DNA from: Lachnospiraceae bacterium
GTDB lineage: Bacteria; Bacillota; Clostridia; Lachnospirales; Lachnospiraceae
DNA: 64,000 nt
Assembly (NCBI GenBank): GCA_017634455.1
Contig: JAGBNK010000025.1
Span: forward strand, 1-64,000
Direction of reading: 5' to 3'
In this document: piece by piece, positions 35,636 through 44,846 of the stretch
How the letters are laid out: each line of letters starts with the position of its first letter
Position numbering within the stretch: position 1 is the stretch's first letter
The notes under the pieces: model-generated
What the model saw: the letters and a program-made list of their open reading frames with translations, nothing else
Told to the model about the DNA's origin: nothing
The model's database searches: none
Program-made: the position numbers and the translations under genes

Positions 35636-38612
35636 TTTCCACGCCTCCTATATTATTGTTATTATTTTCCACTGATGAATCAGCAGGTTGATTATTATTA
35701 TTTACATCCGCTCTATCCTGAAATACAAATTTAATACCATCAAATCCACCGGTTCCATCTTTGCCTACGCAAAGCTTCGCATCAAAGGTTGTACCCTTCT
35801 TAGATTTAAATCCTTTTATTTCTCCAGTAATCCCCTTCTCAGTAAGTTCACGAATCTGTCCATCATTAAGTTTCACGCCACAGATTGTACCCATACCAAA
35901 TTTACATTTAGAATCAGGATTTCTATAATCATAATTCTCACAATTAAAACCGGTATAAGTCTTTATAATCTGGCCACCACAGAATGGACATTTTGCATCT
36001 TTCACCACATTGGCTTCCACATTGTCAAAATCAAATACCACCTGATATTTACCAGTATCATCTGCTTCTAACTTCAGACATGCATCAAATTTCTTGCCAC
36101 TCTTGCCCTTGAAACCTCGCAAAGTTTTGGTCTTCTTCTCACTGAGAAGTTCCTTCACATTGACAGTTGATATTGCTTTGGAAGCAATCTTCTTGCCAAT
36201 ATAGAAACGGCAAGACTGAGGATCATCTCCATTGTAGTTGCTACAACTATAACCATTAGCTTTCTCAATAATATCTCCGCCACAGTTAGGACATTTCACA
36301 CCTTCCACAACTGCTGGAGCCACATCTGTGAAATCGAATACCAGACCATATTTCCCCTCTTCATTTTGCTCCAGTTTCAAAACAGCATCAAAGCTCTTCT
36401 TGGCCTTGTTCTTGAAACCTCTAATTGTATCAGACTTACCATCTGTCAGCAGCTTCTTCACCTGTTCTTCATCAATTGTAACACCACAGATTTCTCCTAT
36501 GGCAAATCTACATTTAATATCCTCATTACGATAATTTGCACAGCCATAACCAAAGGATGTAGTCATTATATCACCGCCACATACCGGACATTTCACACCT
36601 AGAGGTTTTCTGGCTGCAATACCCTTGGCATCTTTACCGGTAAACTGATTAATATTGGCTGCAATCTCATATGTGAGATTTGAGTTTGCCATTTTCAGTG
36701 TCTCTGTGCGAATGTAATCCTCAAGCTTACGGCGGTATTCCACATCATCAACTGTGCCATTTATAATGCCTTCCAATCCCTTCTCCCAGGATGCAGTCAT
36801 CTCAGGATTAAGCAGGTTTGGTGCAGAAAGTACAATTACTTCATATATCATTTCTCCCAAATTCTCAGGAGTGATAATCTGTGTTTTGTTATTCTGATTT
36901 AAATATCCAATTCTAACAAGCTTCTCTAAAATATCTCCACGAGTAGCAGAAGTACCAATTCCAGAACCCTTTATCTGCTCACGAAGTTCCTCATCCTCAA
37001 TTAGATTTCCTGCATTTTCCATGGCCAGAATCAGATTACCGGAAGTATATCTCTTCGGTGGAGAAGTCTTACCTTCTTTGATTTCATAGCCATTTACAGC
37101 AAGGGCATCGCCCTTTTGTATGCTTGCCAGGGCTTGAGCCAGTTTTTCCTTGTCGTTACCATCATTTTCCTCACCATCATCTCCATTGTCAGAAGAGTCC
37201 TTGGCATTCTGAGGAATTCCGGCAACCTGCAGAAATCCGGGCTTATCCAACAGATTGCAGGACACATAGAAATTCTCCTGTCCTACCATAATATGAAGCT
37301 TGGTCTTCTTGTATTCTGCTGCAGGATAGAAAATAGACAGAAATCTGCGCACAATCAAATCATATACCGCTCTTTGAATGCTATTTAATCTATCCAAACC
37401 ATTTACCTGCCCAGTAGGAATAATGGCATAGTGATCAGTAACCTTGGAATCATCTGTATATCTACTCTTCTCAAGGCCTACATACTTCTGATTATTTAAA
37501 ATATCATCCACGAACTCTCTCGTATCTGGATAAGCTTTGAGCTTATTTAAGTTCTTGGTAATCTCTCCAGCCACAGCCTTGGTCAAAACTCTGGCATCAG
37601 TTCTCGGATAAGTAGTAAATTTCTGCTCATAGAGAAACTGAGCCACATCCAAAGCCTGTGCAGGACTTATCTTGAATCTCTTGGAACATTCAGATTGAAG
37701 CTCCGCCAGATTAAACAGAAGAGGTGGTTTCTTCTTGGAAGTGGTCTCTTCCTTGGCCTCAACAATCGCTTCCTTCCCCGCAAGTTCAGAAATCAGATTG
37801 TTGGCACTCTCCTCTTTCTTAAATCCATTTTCCTTATAAAGAAGCGGTGATTCAAAATATTTTGAACCTTCCTCCGCCTTCCACTCTGCATTGAATTTGC
37901 CGTCTGTAAAATTACCTACCACTCTGTAAAATGGTGTTTCAGTGAAATTACGAATTTCTCTTTCACGTCTAACTACCATTCCCAGTACACAGGTCATAAC
38001 TCGACCTACAGAGATGGCAGTGTAACTCTTAGTTGCTGCAGCATCATTTATCATACGACCATATTTCACAGACAGAGCTCTCGAGAAATTAATTCCAAGA
38101 GCGTAATCCTCAATAGTTCGCATCAATCCTGACTTACCAAGTCTCTCATAGTCAGACATAGGCTTAGCCTCGCGAATTCCACGCATAATCTCGTCATCAG
38201 TCTGGGAATCAATCCAAACTCGAAGTTCCTCCATACCGTCTCGCACACCGCCATAGATGCGGATGTTTTCCTCAATGGTCTGTCCTTCTTTTCCCGAGTC
38301 ACCAGCCCAGTAGACTGTATCAATATCTTCTCTGTGCAACAGGCTATTTACAACCACATACTGATCCTTGGCGCTTTCCACCACGCCGTACTTATAATCC
38401 TGTGGCAGAAATGGAAGATCTTCCAAGCGCCATGATTTGTATTTTGGATCATAATCCTCTGGATATACCAGCTGAACCAGATGTCCATAACACCATGAAA
38501 TTACATATTCATCATTTTCTATATAACCGTTATTATTGCCGCTGACATGCAGCACTCTGGCAAAATCACGGGCCACCGAGGGTTTCTCGGTGATTATCAA
38601 CTTCTTCCCCAT
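35616..38612 (-). CDS. topB: DNA topoisomerase III (type IA) with triple zinc-finger/Crpt tail
   Basis: 998-aa type IA topoisomerase. The TOPRIM domain starts at the N-terminus (IITEKPSVARDFARVL) with the acidic motif in WAGDSGKEGQTIEEN. The active-site tyrosine is in FTTYPRTDARVLT near 337, and the ISVGRVMTCVLGMVVRRE strand is typical. From about residue 665 there are three modules, each a four-Cys finger (CPVCGGD, CPNCGGD, CPFCGGQ, each with a later Cys pair) followed by a Toprim_Crpt repeat (GFKxKxxxxFDAxLKLE). Such tails are usual in conjugative-element topoisomerases as well as chromosomal ones. It starts 3 bp after the ATPase gene. Confidence 0.93.
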   Translation of the reverse strand: MGKKLIITEKPSVARDFARVLHVSGNNNGYIENDEYVISWCYGHLVQLVYPEDYDPKYKSWRLEDLPFLPQDYKYGVVESAKDQYVVVNSLLHREDIDTVYWAGDSGKEGQTIEENIRIYGGVRDGMEELRVWIDSQTDDEIMRGIREAKPMSDYERLGKSGLMRTIEDYALGINFSRALSVKYGRMINDAAATKSYTAISVGRVMTCVLGMVVRREREIRNFTETPFYRVVGNFTDGKFNAEWKAEEGSKYFESPLLYKENGFKKEESANNLISELAGKEAIVEAKEETTSKKKPPLLFNLAELQSECSKRFKISPAQALDVAQFLYEQKFTTYPRTDARVLTKAVAGEITKNLNKLKAYPDTREFVDDILNNQKYVGLEKSRYTDDSKVTDHYAIIPTGQVNGLDRLNSIQRAVYDLIVRRFLSIFYPAAEYKKTKLHIMVGQENFYVSCNLLDKPGFLQVAGIPQNAKDSSDNGDDGEENDGNDKEKLAQALASIQKGDALAVNGYEIKEGKTSPPKRYTSGNLILAMENAGNLIEDEELREQIKGSGIGTSATRGDILEKLVRIGYLNQNNKTQIITPENLGEMIYEVIVLSAPNLLNPEMTASWEKGLEGIINGTVDDVEYRRKLEDYIRTETLKMANSNLTYEIAANINQFTGKDAKGIAARKPLGVKCPVCGGDIMTTSFGYGCANYRNEDIKCRFAIGEICGVTIDEEQVKKLLTDGKSDTIRGFKNKAKKSFDAVLKLEQNEEGKYGLVFDFTDVAPAVVEGVKCPNCGGDIIEKANGYSCSNYNGDDPQSCRFYIGKKIASKAISTVNVKELLSEKKTKTLRGFKGKSGKKFDACLKLEADDTGKYQVVFDFDNVEANVVKDAKCPFCGGQIIKTYTGFNCENYDYRNPDSKCKFGMGTICGVKLNDGQIRELTEKGITGEIKGFKSKKGTTFDAKLCVGKDGTGGFDGIKFVFQDRADVNNNNQPADSSVENNNNNIGGVENGNSQN

Positions 38613-38615
38613 TTA

Positions 38616-39977
38616 TTACAGTTCCTTCATATCAATTAATATCAGGCTATCATCTTCCTCAGCCAGAGCCTTCAACTTGTCATCAAACTCTGTAGCCGAG
38701 AACATGTAAATATTTTTTGCAGTAATTCTGGCCTGCTTCATAGACTCCTGCAATTTCTCATAGGCCTCAAAACGCATCTTGGAATCCTTCCAATTGCAAA
38801 TACCAACAACATTTTCACGAACATTATCCTGACCTACAATATCAATAGTTCCCTGCTTACCAAGCCAGATGCCTGTCTTTACAATCTTAATAGGCAGCTT
38901 GTTGATTCCTGAAAGCAGCTCCAGATATTCCTGACATACATTTACAAAATATCTCTGTAAATATTCTTGCAAGTTTTTTGCAACATATCTGTCATAAAAT
39001 TCTTCTGGTGTCATGGTAAATAATTTCGACTGATTTGGATATACAAATGTAAACCAGAAGTTTACCAGATTATGCTTAATTCTATAGATGCCCTTCTTGG
39101 CATTGCTCCAGCCTCCAGTCTCAAAGGACACTATCTTATCAGCCACATCAAAGGCTGCCAGATTCTTCATATACACACTAATCTTGGCTCTGGAATAGCC
39201 TGTATCAATGAACAGATCATTCAGCTTTTCATTACCACGAGCCAATGATGACAGAATTGTCTCATACACAGACAACTCTCTCAGTTCAGAAGAAATATAT
39301 GCCTCCGCCTCATTAAATAGATATCCATTAGGATTTAAAATATTGTTACAAATATTCTCCTTAATAGACTTCTTGCCATTCCATCTGTTTAAGTACTCTG
39401 GTACTCCCCCAATAATTCCGTAAGTTTGAATACACTGAGCCACACTATAATTAGGAAATGCTCGAACTACATCAATGAAATTCACATCCTCAAGTCTGAT
39501 TTTGTAATCTATGGCTGTAATGTCATCGCCTAATACCTCATCCATCTCACGGTCTGTCCATGACAATCCCGAATTACATAATATAATCATAACTGGTCCC
39601 GGATATAATCTATGAGCCTTCAGCTTCAATATGCTCTCGTAAAATGACTTATCCTTCTTGGCAATGTTCTGGAACTCATCAATTATTAAAACAAGCTTTG
39701 ATGAATCTCCGCTCTTTACTCTGTTAAAACATTCGTCATAATCACCAGTAGATAAAGTGATTTCATACTCCTGTTCCAATTGACGTTTAATTTCTCTATT
39801 AATCTCTTCAACCGAAGAATTAGGACATCTGAAATAGAAGAATTTCTTCTCTCTAATAAATAATTGTAATAGTTGTTCCTTCTGACATCCTCTTGCTCCA
39901 TACATGAGCACCAGATTGTTGCCGGATTTCTTATATATTCCTTCTAACTTCTTCAGTTCTTGACTTCTAATTACCAT
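38616..39977 (-). CDS. DUF234-type AAA ATPase with atypical P-loop
   Basis: 453-aa protein of the archaeal-ATPase/DUF234 group: an N-terminal STAND-like ATPase, a winged-helix segment and a C-terminal nuclease-like DUF234 domain (TGIWLGKQGTIDIVGQD, VGICNWKDSKM). Walker B is intact (LVLIIDEFQN). Walker A reads GARGCQKEQL where GRRxxGKT/S is expected, so the last Gly is Gln and the Thr/Ser is Glu; nucleotide binding may be lost or changed. It is the first gene of an ATPase-topB-beta-helix unit and sits immediately downstream of the 63-bp repeat array. Role unknown. Confidence 0.82.
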   Translation of the reverse strand: MVIRSQELKKLEGIYKKSGNNLVLMYGARGCQKEQLLQLFIREKKFFYFRCPNSSVEEINREIKRQLEQEYEITLSTGDYDECFNRVKSGDSSKLVLIIDEFQNIAKKDKSFYESILKLKAHRLYPGPVMIILCNSGLSWTDREMDEVLGDDITAIDYKIRLEDVNFIDVVRAFPNYSVAQCIQTYGIIGGVPEYLNRWNGKKSIKENICNNILNPNGYLFNEAEAYISSELRELSVYETILSSLARGNEKLNDLFIDTGYSRAKISVYMKNLAAFDVADKIVSFETGGWSNAKKGIYRIKHNLVNFWFTFVYPNQSKLFTMTPEEFYDRYVAKNLQEYLQRYFVNVCQEYLELLSGINKLPIKIVKTGIWLGKQGTIDIVGQDNVRENVVGICNWKDSKMRFEAYEKLQESMKQARITAKNIYMFSATEFDDKLKALAEEDDSLILIDMKEL

Positions 39978-40000
39978 TGTCTCTACCTTTCCAAATTCGT

Positions 40001-40534
40001 CCGTATTTTCACGGCTTAGCTATTGCTACATACGGCTATTTTTTATATTAATGCCAATTTCAGCCGTACTTTCACGGCCAGATTTTCCCTGCATACGGCT
40101 AAAATCTCAATACTACCAAATTTTATCCGTACTTTCGTATCCAAATTACTATTTCATACAGATAAAAATCTTATTAATGCTAATTTCATCTGCATTCTAA
40201 TGGCCTAGTTGCCGCTAAATACGGATGTTTCTCACATTAATACCAATTTCAACTGTACTTTTGTATCCAGATTACAACTTCATACAGATAAAAATCTTAT
40301 TAAATCCAATTCCAACCGTATTCTAATGGCCTAGTTGCCGCTAAATACGGATGTTTCTCACATTAATTCCGATTTCATCCGTAATTTCTTGTCCAGATTA
40401 CTACTTCATACAGATAAAAATCTTATTAATGCTAATTTCATCCGCATTCTAATGGCCTAGTCGCCACTAAATACGGATGTTTCTTACATTAATACCAATT
40501 CCAACCGTACTTTCGTATCCATATTACTACTATA
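40001..40534. repeat. 63-bp-period array of inverted half-sites
   Basis: Nine units start with CCGTA (or CTGTA, CTGCA, CCGCA) at 40001, 40064, 40127, 40190, 40253, 40316, 40379, 40442 and 40505, an exact 63-bp period; the last unit is partial. Thirty bases after each start lies TACGG or TACAG, giving an inverted pair ATCCGTA/TACGGAT. From unit 3 on, two unit types alternate: odd units continue CTTTCGTATCC and end TACAG, even units continue TTCTAATGGCCTAG and end TACGG. That makes a 126-bp higher-order repeat. Stops interrupt all frames over its length. Confidence 0.93.
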
Positions 40535-40849
40535 AAAAACAAGAATGGGAATCATCTCGCGCATAGAAAATATTATAGTAAATCCTAGAGAAAATAACAA
40601 CAGAAAAACAGCCATAAAATTAAATATAAATTTTATTATTTGACCACAAAAAGAAGGTAGATACCTGCCTATAATCAAGCAAATATCCACCCTCTTATAT
40701 ATAAAATATACTTCATTCAATTAATAGCTTAATATCAAAATATATTTCATCAAATCAACAAATCAGTACAAGATATATATTATCAAATCAACAAATCAGT
40801 ACAAGATATACTTCATCCAATTAAATGACATATACTCTATATCAACCAA
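40535..40849. other. AT-rich gap between the array and asd
   Basis: No convincing gene. A 78-aa frame on the minus strand (40720-40484) is hydrophobic but has no ribosome-binding site. A 33-bp tandem duplication lies at 40749-40810. No strong terminator for asd is visible; only a short palindrome AGGTAGATACCT near 40655-40666. Confidence 0.5.
40749..40810. repeat. 33-bp tandem duplication
   Basis: Two copies of a 29-nt identical segment beginning ATCAAATCAACAAATCAG at 40749 and 40782, period 33 bp. Just downstream of asd; no coding content. Confidence 0.9.
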
Positions 40850-41941
40850 TTACTTCTTTGTGATATATCCCTGAGCCTTGAGAAGTTCTGCACAGAGTAC
40901 AGCACCACCAGCAGCTCCTCTTACAGTATTATGTGAGAGTCCTACGAACTTCCAATCATATACGCTATCCTCACGGATACGACCTACACTAATACCCATA
41001 CCATTCTCATAGTTTACATCAAGCTGTACCTGTGGTCTGTTATCCTCCTCCATGTAGCGGATGAACTGCTTTGGAGCACTTGGAAGGTTAAGCTCCTGTG
41101 GTACACCAGAGTAATTCTCTAACGCTGCAATAAGCTGCTCTTTGGTTGGGTTCTTCTTGAACTTAACAAATACTGCCGCTGTATGTCCATTTAATACTGG
41201 AACACGGATACACTGACATGTAATCACTGGTGAAGTAGCTGGTACAATTTCGCCCTTCTCCTCATCAATATGTCCCCAGATTCTAAGTGGCTCTTTTTCA
41301 GACTTCTCTTCCTCACCACCGATAAATGGAATAATATTTTCAACCATTTCAGGCCAATCCTTAAATGTCTTACCAGCACCTGAAATAGCCTGGTATGTTG
41401 TTGCTACTACCTCATATGGCTCAAATTCCTTCCATGCAGTAAGAACTGGGGCATATGACTGAATAGAACAGTTAGGCTTAACTGCTACGAATCCTCTTGT
41501 TGTTCCAAGTCTCTTCTTCTGGAACTCAATAACCTTCATATGTTCCGGATTAATTTCTGGAACTACCATTGGTACATCAGGTGTCCATCTGTGAGCACTG
41601 TTATTGGATACAACAGGTGTCTCTGTCTTGGCATATGCTTCCTCGATAGCCTTGATTTCATCCTTAGTCATATCAACAGCTGAGAATACAAAGTCAACTT
41701 CTGAAGCAACAGCTTCAACTTCATTTACGTTCTTAACTACGATCTTCTTCACAGCTTCTGGCATTGGAGTATCCATCTTCCATCTGTCGCCAATAGCCTC
41801 CTCATATGTTTTACCAGCACTTCTTGGACTTGCTGCAATTGTTGTAACTTCAAACCAAGGATGGTTCTCCAACAGAGATATAAATCTCTGACCTACCATT
41901 CCTGTTCCTCCAAGAATACCTACTCTTAATTTCTCACTCAT
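40850..41941 (-). CDS. asd: Aspartate-semialdehyde dehydrogenase
   Basis: 363-aa NADP-dependent enzyme making aspartate semialdehyde, the branch point to lysine, diaminopimelate, threonine and methionine. The N-terminal NADP loop is GILGGTGMVGQRF, and the catalytic cysteine is in AVKPNCSIQSY near 160. The length and IQSY context place it with the archaeal/fungal-like type rather than the ~340-aa E. coli form. GAGGAAG lies before ATG. It supplies thrC and metA elsewhere in this window. Confidence 0.96.
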   Translation of the reverse strand: MSEKLRVGILGGTGMVGQRFISLLENHPWFEVTTIAASPRSAGKTYEEAIGDRWKMDTPMPEAVKKIVVKNVNEVEAVASEVDFVFSAVDMTKDEIKAIEEAYAKTETPVVSNNSAHRWTPDVPMVVPEINPEHMKVIEFQKKRLGTTRGFVAVKPNCSIQSYAPVLTAWKEFEPYEVVATTYQAISGAGKTFKDWPEMVENIIPFIGGEEEKSEKEPLRIWGHIDEEKGEIVPATSPVITCQCIRVPVLNGHTAAVFVKFKKNPTKEQLIAALENYSGVPQELNLPSAPKQFIRYMEEDNRPQVQLDVNYENGMGISVGRIREDSVYDWKFVGLSHNTVRGAAGGAVLCAELLKAQGYITKK

Positions 41942-41964
41942 GATTACTTCCTCGTCTTTCCTGC

Positions 41965-41984
41965 GATGTAGCCTTTCCTACATC
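41965..41984 (-). other. Hairpin in the asd leader
   Basis: Perfect 7-bp stem GATGTAG / CTACATC 24 nt upstream of the asd ATG, next to the ribosome-binding site. I looked for a lysine riboswitch in the 270-bp upstream gap and saw none. Confidence 0.4.
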
Positions 41985-42211
41985 CCCTATAATATACTTC
42001 AAACCGGATGTTGTCCGTCGCTCACAAACAACTGTCCATCTAGCAAAATATATTAAATGAATTTCCTGTAAATTACAAGGGGAAATGGGCAATTCCTACA
42101 TTTTACACAAAGCATTGTGTTTTTTTATAAATCTTTTATACATAATTATTTATTACACATCATAAAACTGATTTATAACTAATGATTTACTCAGGCCACT
42201 ATTCTCTATAG

Positions 42212-43588
42212 TTATTCAGCCAAATACTCTTTATAATTCTCTATAGCCTGTTCCATAGCTTCCTTACCAGGAGCTCCAATTGTAAGTCGCTTATTTACAC
42301 ATGTATCCATGGAAATAGCCTCATAAATATCCTCCTCAAAGACAGGACTGATAGCCTGCAATTCCTCAAGGGTCATATCATCAATGGCAATTCCTCTATC
42401 TATGCAATAAAGTACCACCTGACCGATAATACTGTGTGCGTCTCTGAAAGGCACTCCATGATTTACCAGATAATCTGCTGCATCTGTAGCATTGGTAAAT
42501 CCGTTCTTGGCACTAGCTTCCATATTGTCCTTATTGAACTCCATAGTCTCAAGCATTCCATCAAAAAGCTGAATACATCCATTTGTTGTATCCATGGCAT
42601 CGAAGGCCATCTCCTTGTCCTCCTGCATATCCTTGTTATATGCAAGTGGAATTCCCTTCATAGTAGTAAGCAGGGACATCAAAGCACCATACACTCTTCC
42701 AGTCTTACCACGAACAAGCTCCGCAATATCAGGATTCTTCTTCTGAGGCATAATACTGCTTCCAGTACTGTAAGCATCATCAATTTCCACAAATCTGTAT
42801 TCATTAGAATTCCAGATTATAACCTCCTCAGAAAATCTGCTGAGGTGCATCATTATTGTAGAAAGCGCTGACAGATATTCAATGAGATAGTCTCTGTCAG
42901 ACACACCATCCATACTATTTTCTGTAGGGCCATAGAAATCCAGAAGTTCAGCAGTATAATCTCTATCCAGCGGATATGTAGTTCCTGCCAAAGCACCTGA
43001 GCCAAGCGGGCAATAATTCATTCTATTATAAATATCCTGCAGACGAAGCTCATCTCTTCTAAACATTTCAAAATAAGCTCCCAAGTGATGGGCCAAAGTA
43101 ATTGGCTGTGCCTTCTGAAGATGTGTAAATCCCGGCATAATAGTCTCAGTATTTTCCTCCATAATATGTAAAATAGTATGAAGCAAATGATTAATCTGAC
43201 TCTCTGTATATAAAACCTGACTTCTAGTATACAGACGCATATCCAAAGCCACCTGATCATTTCTACTTCTACCAGTATGAAGCTTCTTGCCAGCGTCACC
43301 AATTCTGTCTATCAGATTGGCTTCTACAAAACTATGTATATCCTCATACTCTGATGTTATCTCAAGCTTACCTGCTTCCACATCGGCTTCAATCCCATCT
43401 AATCCAGCCAGAATCTCATCTCTTTCTACCTCTGTGAGAATACCCTGCTTAGCCAGCATACGTACATGAGCGCGGCTGCCCTGCAAATCTTCCTTGAAGA
43501 AACGCTGGTCAAAACCTATAGATGCATTAAACTCATAAACTAATTTGTCAGTTGCCTTGGTGAATCTACCACCCCATAATTGTGCCAT
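42212..43588 (-). CDS. argH: Argininosuccinate lyase
   Basis: 458-aa fumarase-superfamily enzyme, last step of arginine synthesis. The family signature is GSSIMPQKKNPD near 280 with the catalytic Ser; HTGRSRNDQVALDMRLY near 105 and TVMPGFTHLQ-like MPGFTHLQKAQP near 155 are also present. It follows queH by 3 bp in the same direction. argR lies 4 kb away and may control it. Confidence 0.97.
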   Translation of the reverse strand: MAQLWGGRFTKATDKLVYEFNASIGFDQRFFKEDLQGSRAHVRMLAKQGILTEVERDEILAGLDGIEADVEAGKLEITSEYEDIHSFVEANLIDRIGDAGKKLHTGRSRNDQVALDMRLYTRSQVLYTESQINHLLHTILHIMEENTETIMPGFTHLQKAQPITLAHHLGAYFEMFRRDELRLQDIYNRMNYCPLGSGALAGTTYPLDRDYTAELLDFYGPTENSMDGVSDRDYLIEYLSALSTIMMHLSRFSEEVIIWNSNEYRFVEIDDAYSTGSSIMPQKKNPDIAELVRGKTGRVYGALMSLLTTMKGIPLAYNKDMQEDKEMAFDAMDTTNGCIQLFDGMLETMEFNKDNMEASAKNGFTNATDAADYLVNHGVPFRDAHSIIGQVVLYCIDRGIAIDDMTLEELQAISPVFEEDIYEAISMDTCVNKRLTIGAPGKEAMEQAIENYKEYLAE

Positions 43589-43591
43589 AAC

Positions 43592-44233
43592 TTATTGTCC
43601 TTTCTGCTCCATTCTACGCGCCTTACTCTCATTATATGAGAACACGCAACCACAATAGTCTTGTCTATACATACCGTACTCCTGTGATAATTCACAGCTA
43701 CGCTTGTATCCATTTTTCTTTTTGAAATCTGAATGCAGATATTTCACTCCGTATTTCTCTTCCATCTTGCTGCCAATATCATTTAACAAAGCAGCATCCT
43801 TCATAGGACTTATGGACAGAGTCGTGGTGAAATAATCCATATTCATCTGGCGTGCCATCGAAGCCGCTTCCCCTAAGCGCAACTCGAAGCATACATTACA
43901 TCTTGCCCCTCTTTCAGGTTCATTTTCCAGACCCTTCACACTTTGAAAAAAGCGCTCCTTGTCAAAGTCCCCCTCTACAAACGAGATTGGATGCTTTGCC
44001 GGGAAACGCTCAATAAATGCCTGTTGTTCTCTGGCTCTGTGGAAATATTCCTCATCAGGATAAATATTAGGATTATAATAGAAAACTGTTATTTCAAAAT
44101 AATCCGATAAATATTCCAGGCAATAACTGCTACAAGGCGCGCAACAACTATGAAGTAATAATTTCGGCACCTTATTACCCTCAGTTATTTCCCGAATTGT
44201 CTCTTCCAACATCAATTGGTAATTCTGTTTCAA
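43592..44233 (-). CDS. queH: Epoxyqueuosine reductase QueH
   Basis: 213-aa DUF208 protein, the non-cobalamin enzyme reducing epoxyqueuosine to queuosine in tRNA. Conserved cysteines lie in LLHSCCAPCSSYC near 27-39, ARCNVCFELRLGEAA, and DYCGCVFS near the C-terminus, together ligating Fe-S and mononuclear iron. The YYNPNIYPDEEY segment is diagnostic. It sits between a small membrane protein gene and argH with no functional link. Confidence 0.94.
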   Translation of the reverse strand: MKQNYQLMLEETIREITEGNKVPKLLLHSCCAPCSSYCLEYLSDYFEITVFYYNPNIYPDEEYFHRAREQQAFIERFPAKHPISFVEGDFDKERFFQSVKGLENEPERGARCNVCFELRLGEAASMARQMNMDYFTTTLSISPMKDAALLNDIGSKMEEKYGVKYLHSDFKKKNGYKRSCELSQEYGMYRQDYCGCVFSYNESKARRMEQKGQ

Positions 44234-44242
44234 ATCTATCTC

Positions 44243-44563
44243 CTATCTTTTGCTCCAAAAGAAAAGTAATACAACTGCAAGAGCATATACAACTGCCATC
44301 AATGCCATAAATACCAGCTTACCACAGATGATTCCGGCAACTATCTGAGCAATAATTACCAATCCATGAATCCACAATGGTATTCTATTTAAAAGAGCTG
44401 CTAACACGGCCTCAAGAATTGCAATTGCACATACCGGAACAATTGGAATTCCAACAACCAGGTTGCTGATTATAATCATTACAACCATTGCTACAACAAA
44501 TATAACTAATTGAATCAATGGCTCGTTTTTTACATTAGTAATTTTCTTTAGAACTTTTTCCAT
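44243..44563 (-). CDS. Small four-helix membrane protein, unknown
   Basis: 106-aa, very hydrophobic, with about four helices (20-38, 40-58, 62-82, 84-103) and a basic N- and C-terminus (WSKR end). Not recognised. AAGGAG upstream of ATG and only 9 bp to queH, so probably expressed with it. Confidence 0.7.
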   Translation of the reverse strand: MEKVLKKITNVKNEPLIQLVIFVVAMVVMIIISNLVVGIPIVPVCAIAILEAVLAALLNRIPLWIHGLVIIAQIVAGIICGKLVFMALMAVVYALAVVLLFFWSKR

Positions 44564-44697
44564 ATTAAATCTCCTTGAAATATCATTTACTTATATTGAT
44601 TTTCAACTTTCATCATTATAGCAATATTCAAATAATTAAACAAGATTTCAGGTTTTTTTATGGTACATATTTCCATAAAAAATCTCCTTTAAATCCA

Positions 44698-44726
44698 TTG
44701 TCAAAAAAAGTTGAATTATATATAAT
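44698..44726 (+). promoter_or_regulatory. Promoter of tRNA-Thr
   Basis: TTGTCA (44698-44703), a 17-nt spacer and a perfect TATAAT (44721-44726). The tRNA begins 11 nt after the -10, as expected for a stable-RNA promoter. Confidence 0.8.
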
Positions 44727-44736
44727 CTATATGTTC

Positions 44737-44809
44737 GCTTCTGTGGCGTAGTTGGTAGCGCAACTGATTCGTAATCAGTAGGTCGTCAGTTCGAGTCTGA
44801 TCAGGAGCT
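44737..44809 (+). tRNA. tRNA-Thr (anticodon CGT)
   Basis: 73-nt cloverleaf. The acceptor GCTTCTG/CAGGAGC has one G.U, the D-arm is GCGT/GCGC, and the anticodon stem ACTGA/TCAGT holds the loop TTCGTAA (anticodon 44770-44772). The variable loop has 5 nt, and the T-arm GTCAG/CTGAT holds TTCGAGT. CCA is not encoded. It reads ACG codons. A protein gene starts only 37 nt downstream. Confidence 0.95.
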
Positions 44810-44846
44810 CTCTCCAAGTGGCCTATGTCAGGAAACGGAGGTTTTT

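Noticed and set aside
40023-40208. A 61-aa plus-strand frame with a 21-residue internal period
   Set aside because: The period arises because 63 is a multiple of three; the frame stops in unit 4, has no ribosome-binding site, and the other units carry stops.
40001-40534. CRISPR array
   Set aside because: Units are 63 bp, contiguous and imperfect with no unique spacers, and no cas genes are in the window.
40484-40720. A 78-aa hydrophobic minus-strand frame between the array and asd
   Set aside because: No ribosome-binding site, no recognisable family, AT-rich composition that favours hydrophobic chance frames, and it runs into the repeat array.
42105-42127. Hairpin ACACAA/TTGTGT with a T-run on the plus strand
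   Set aside because: It points the wrong way for both flanking minus-strand genes and the stem is only 6 bp; probably chance in AT-rich DNA.
41942-42211. Lysine riboswitch upstream of asd
   Set aside because: The 270-bp gap lacks the five-helix lysine-element core; only a 7-bp hairpin near the ribosome-binding site is visible.
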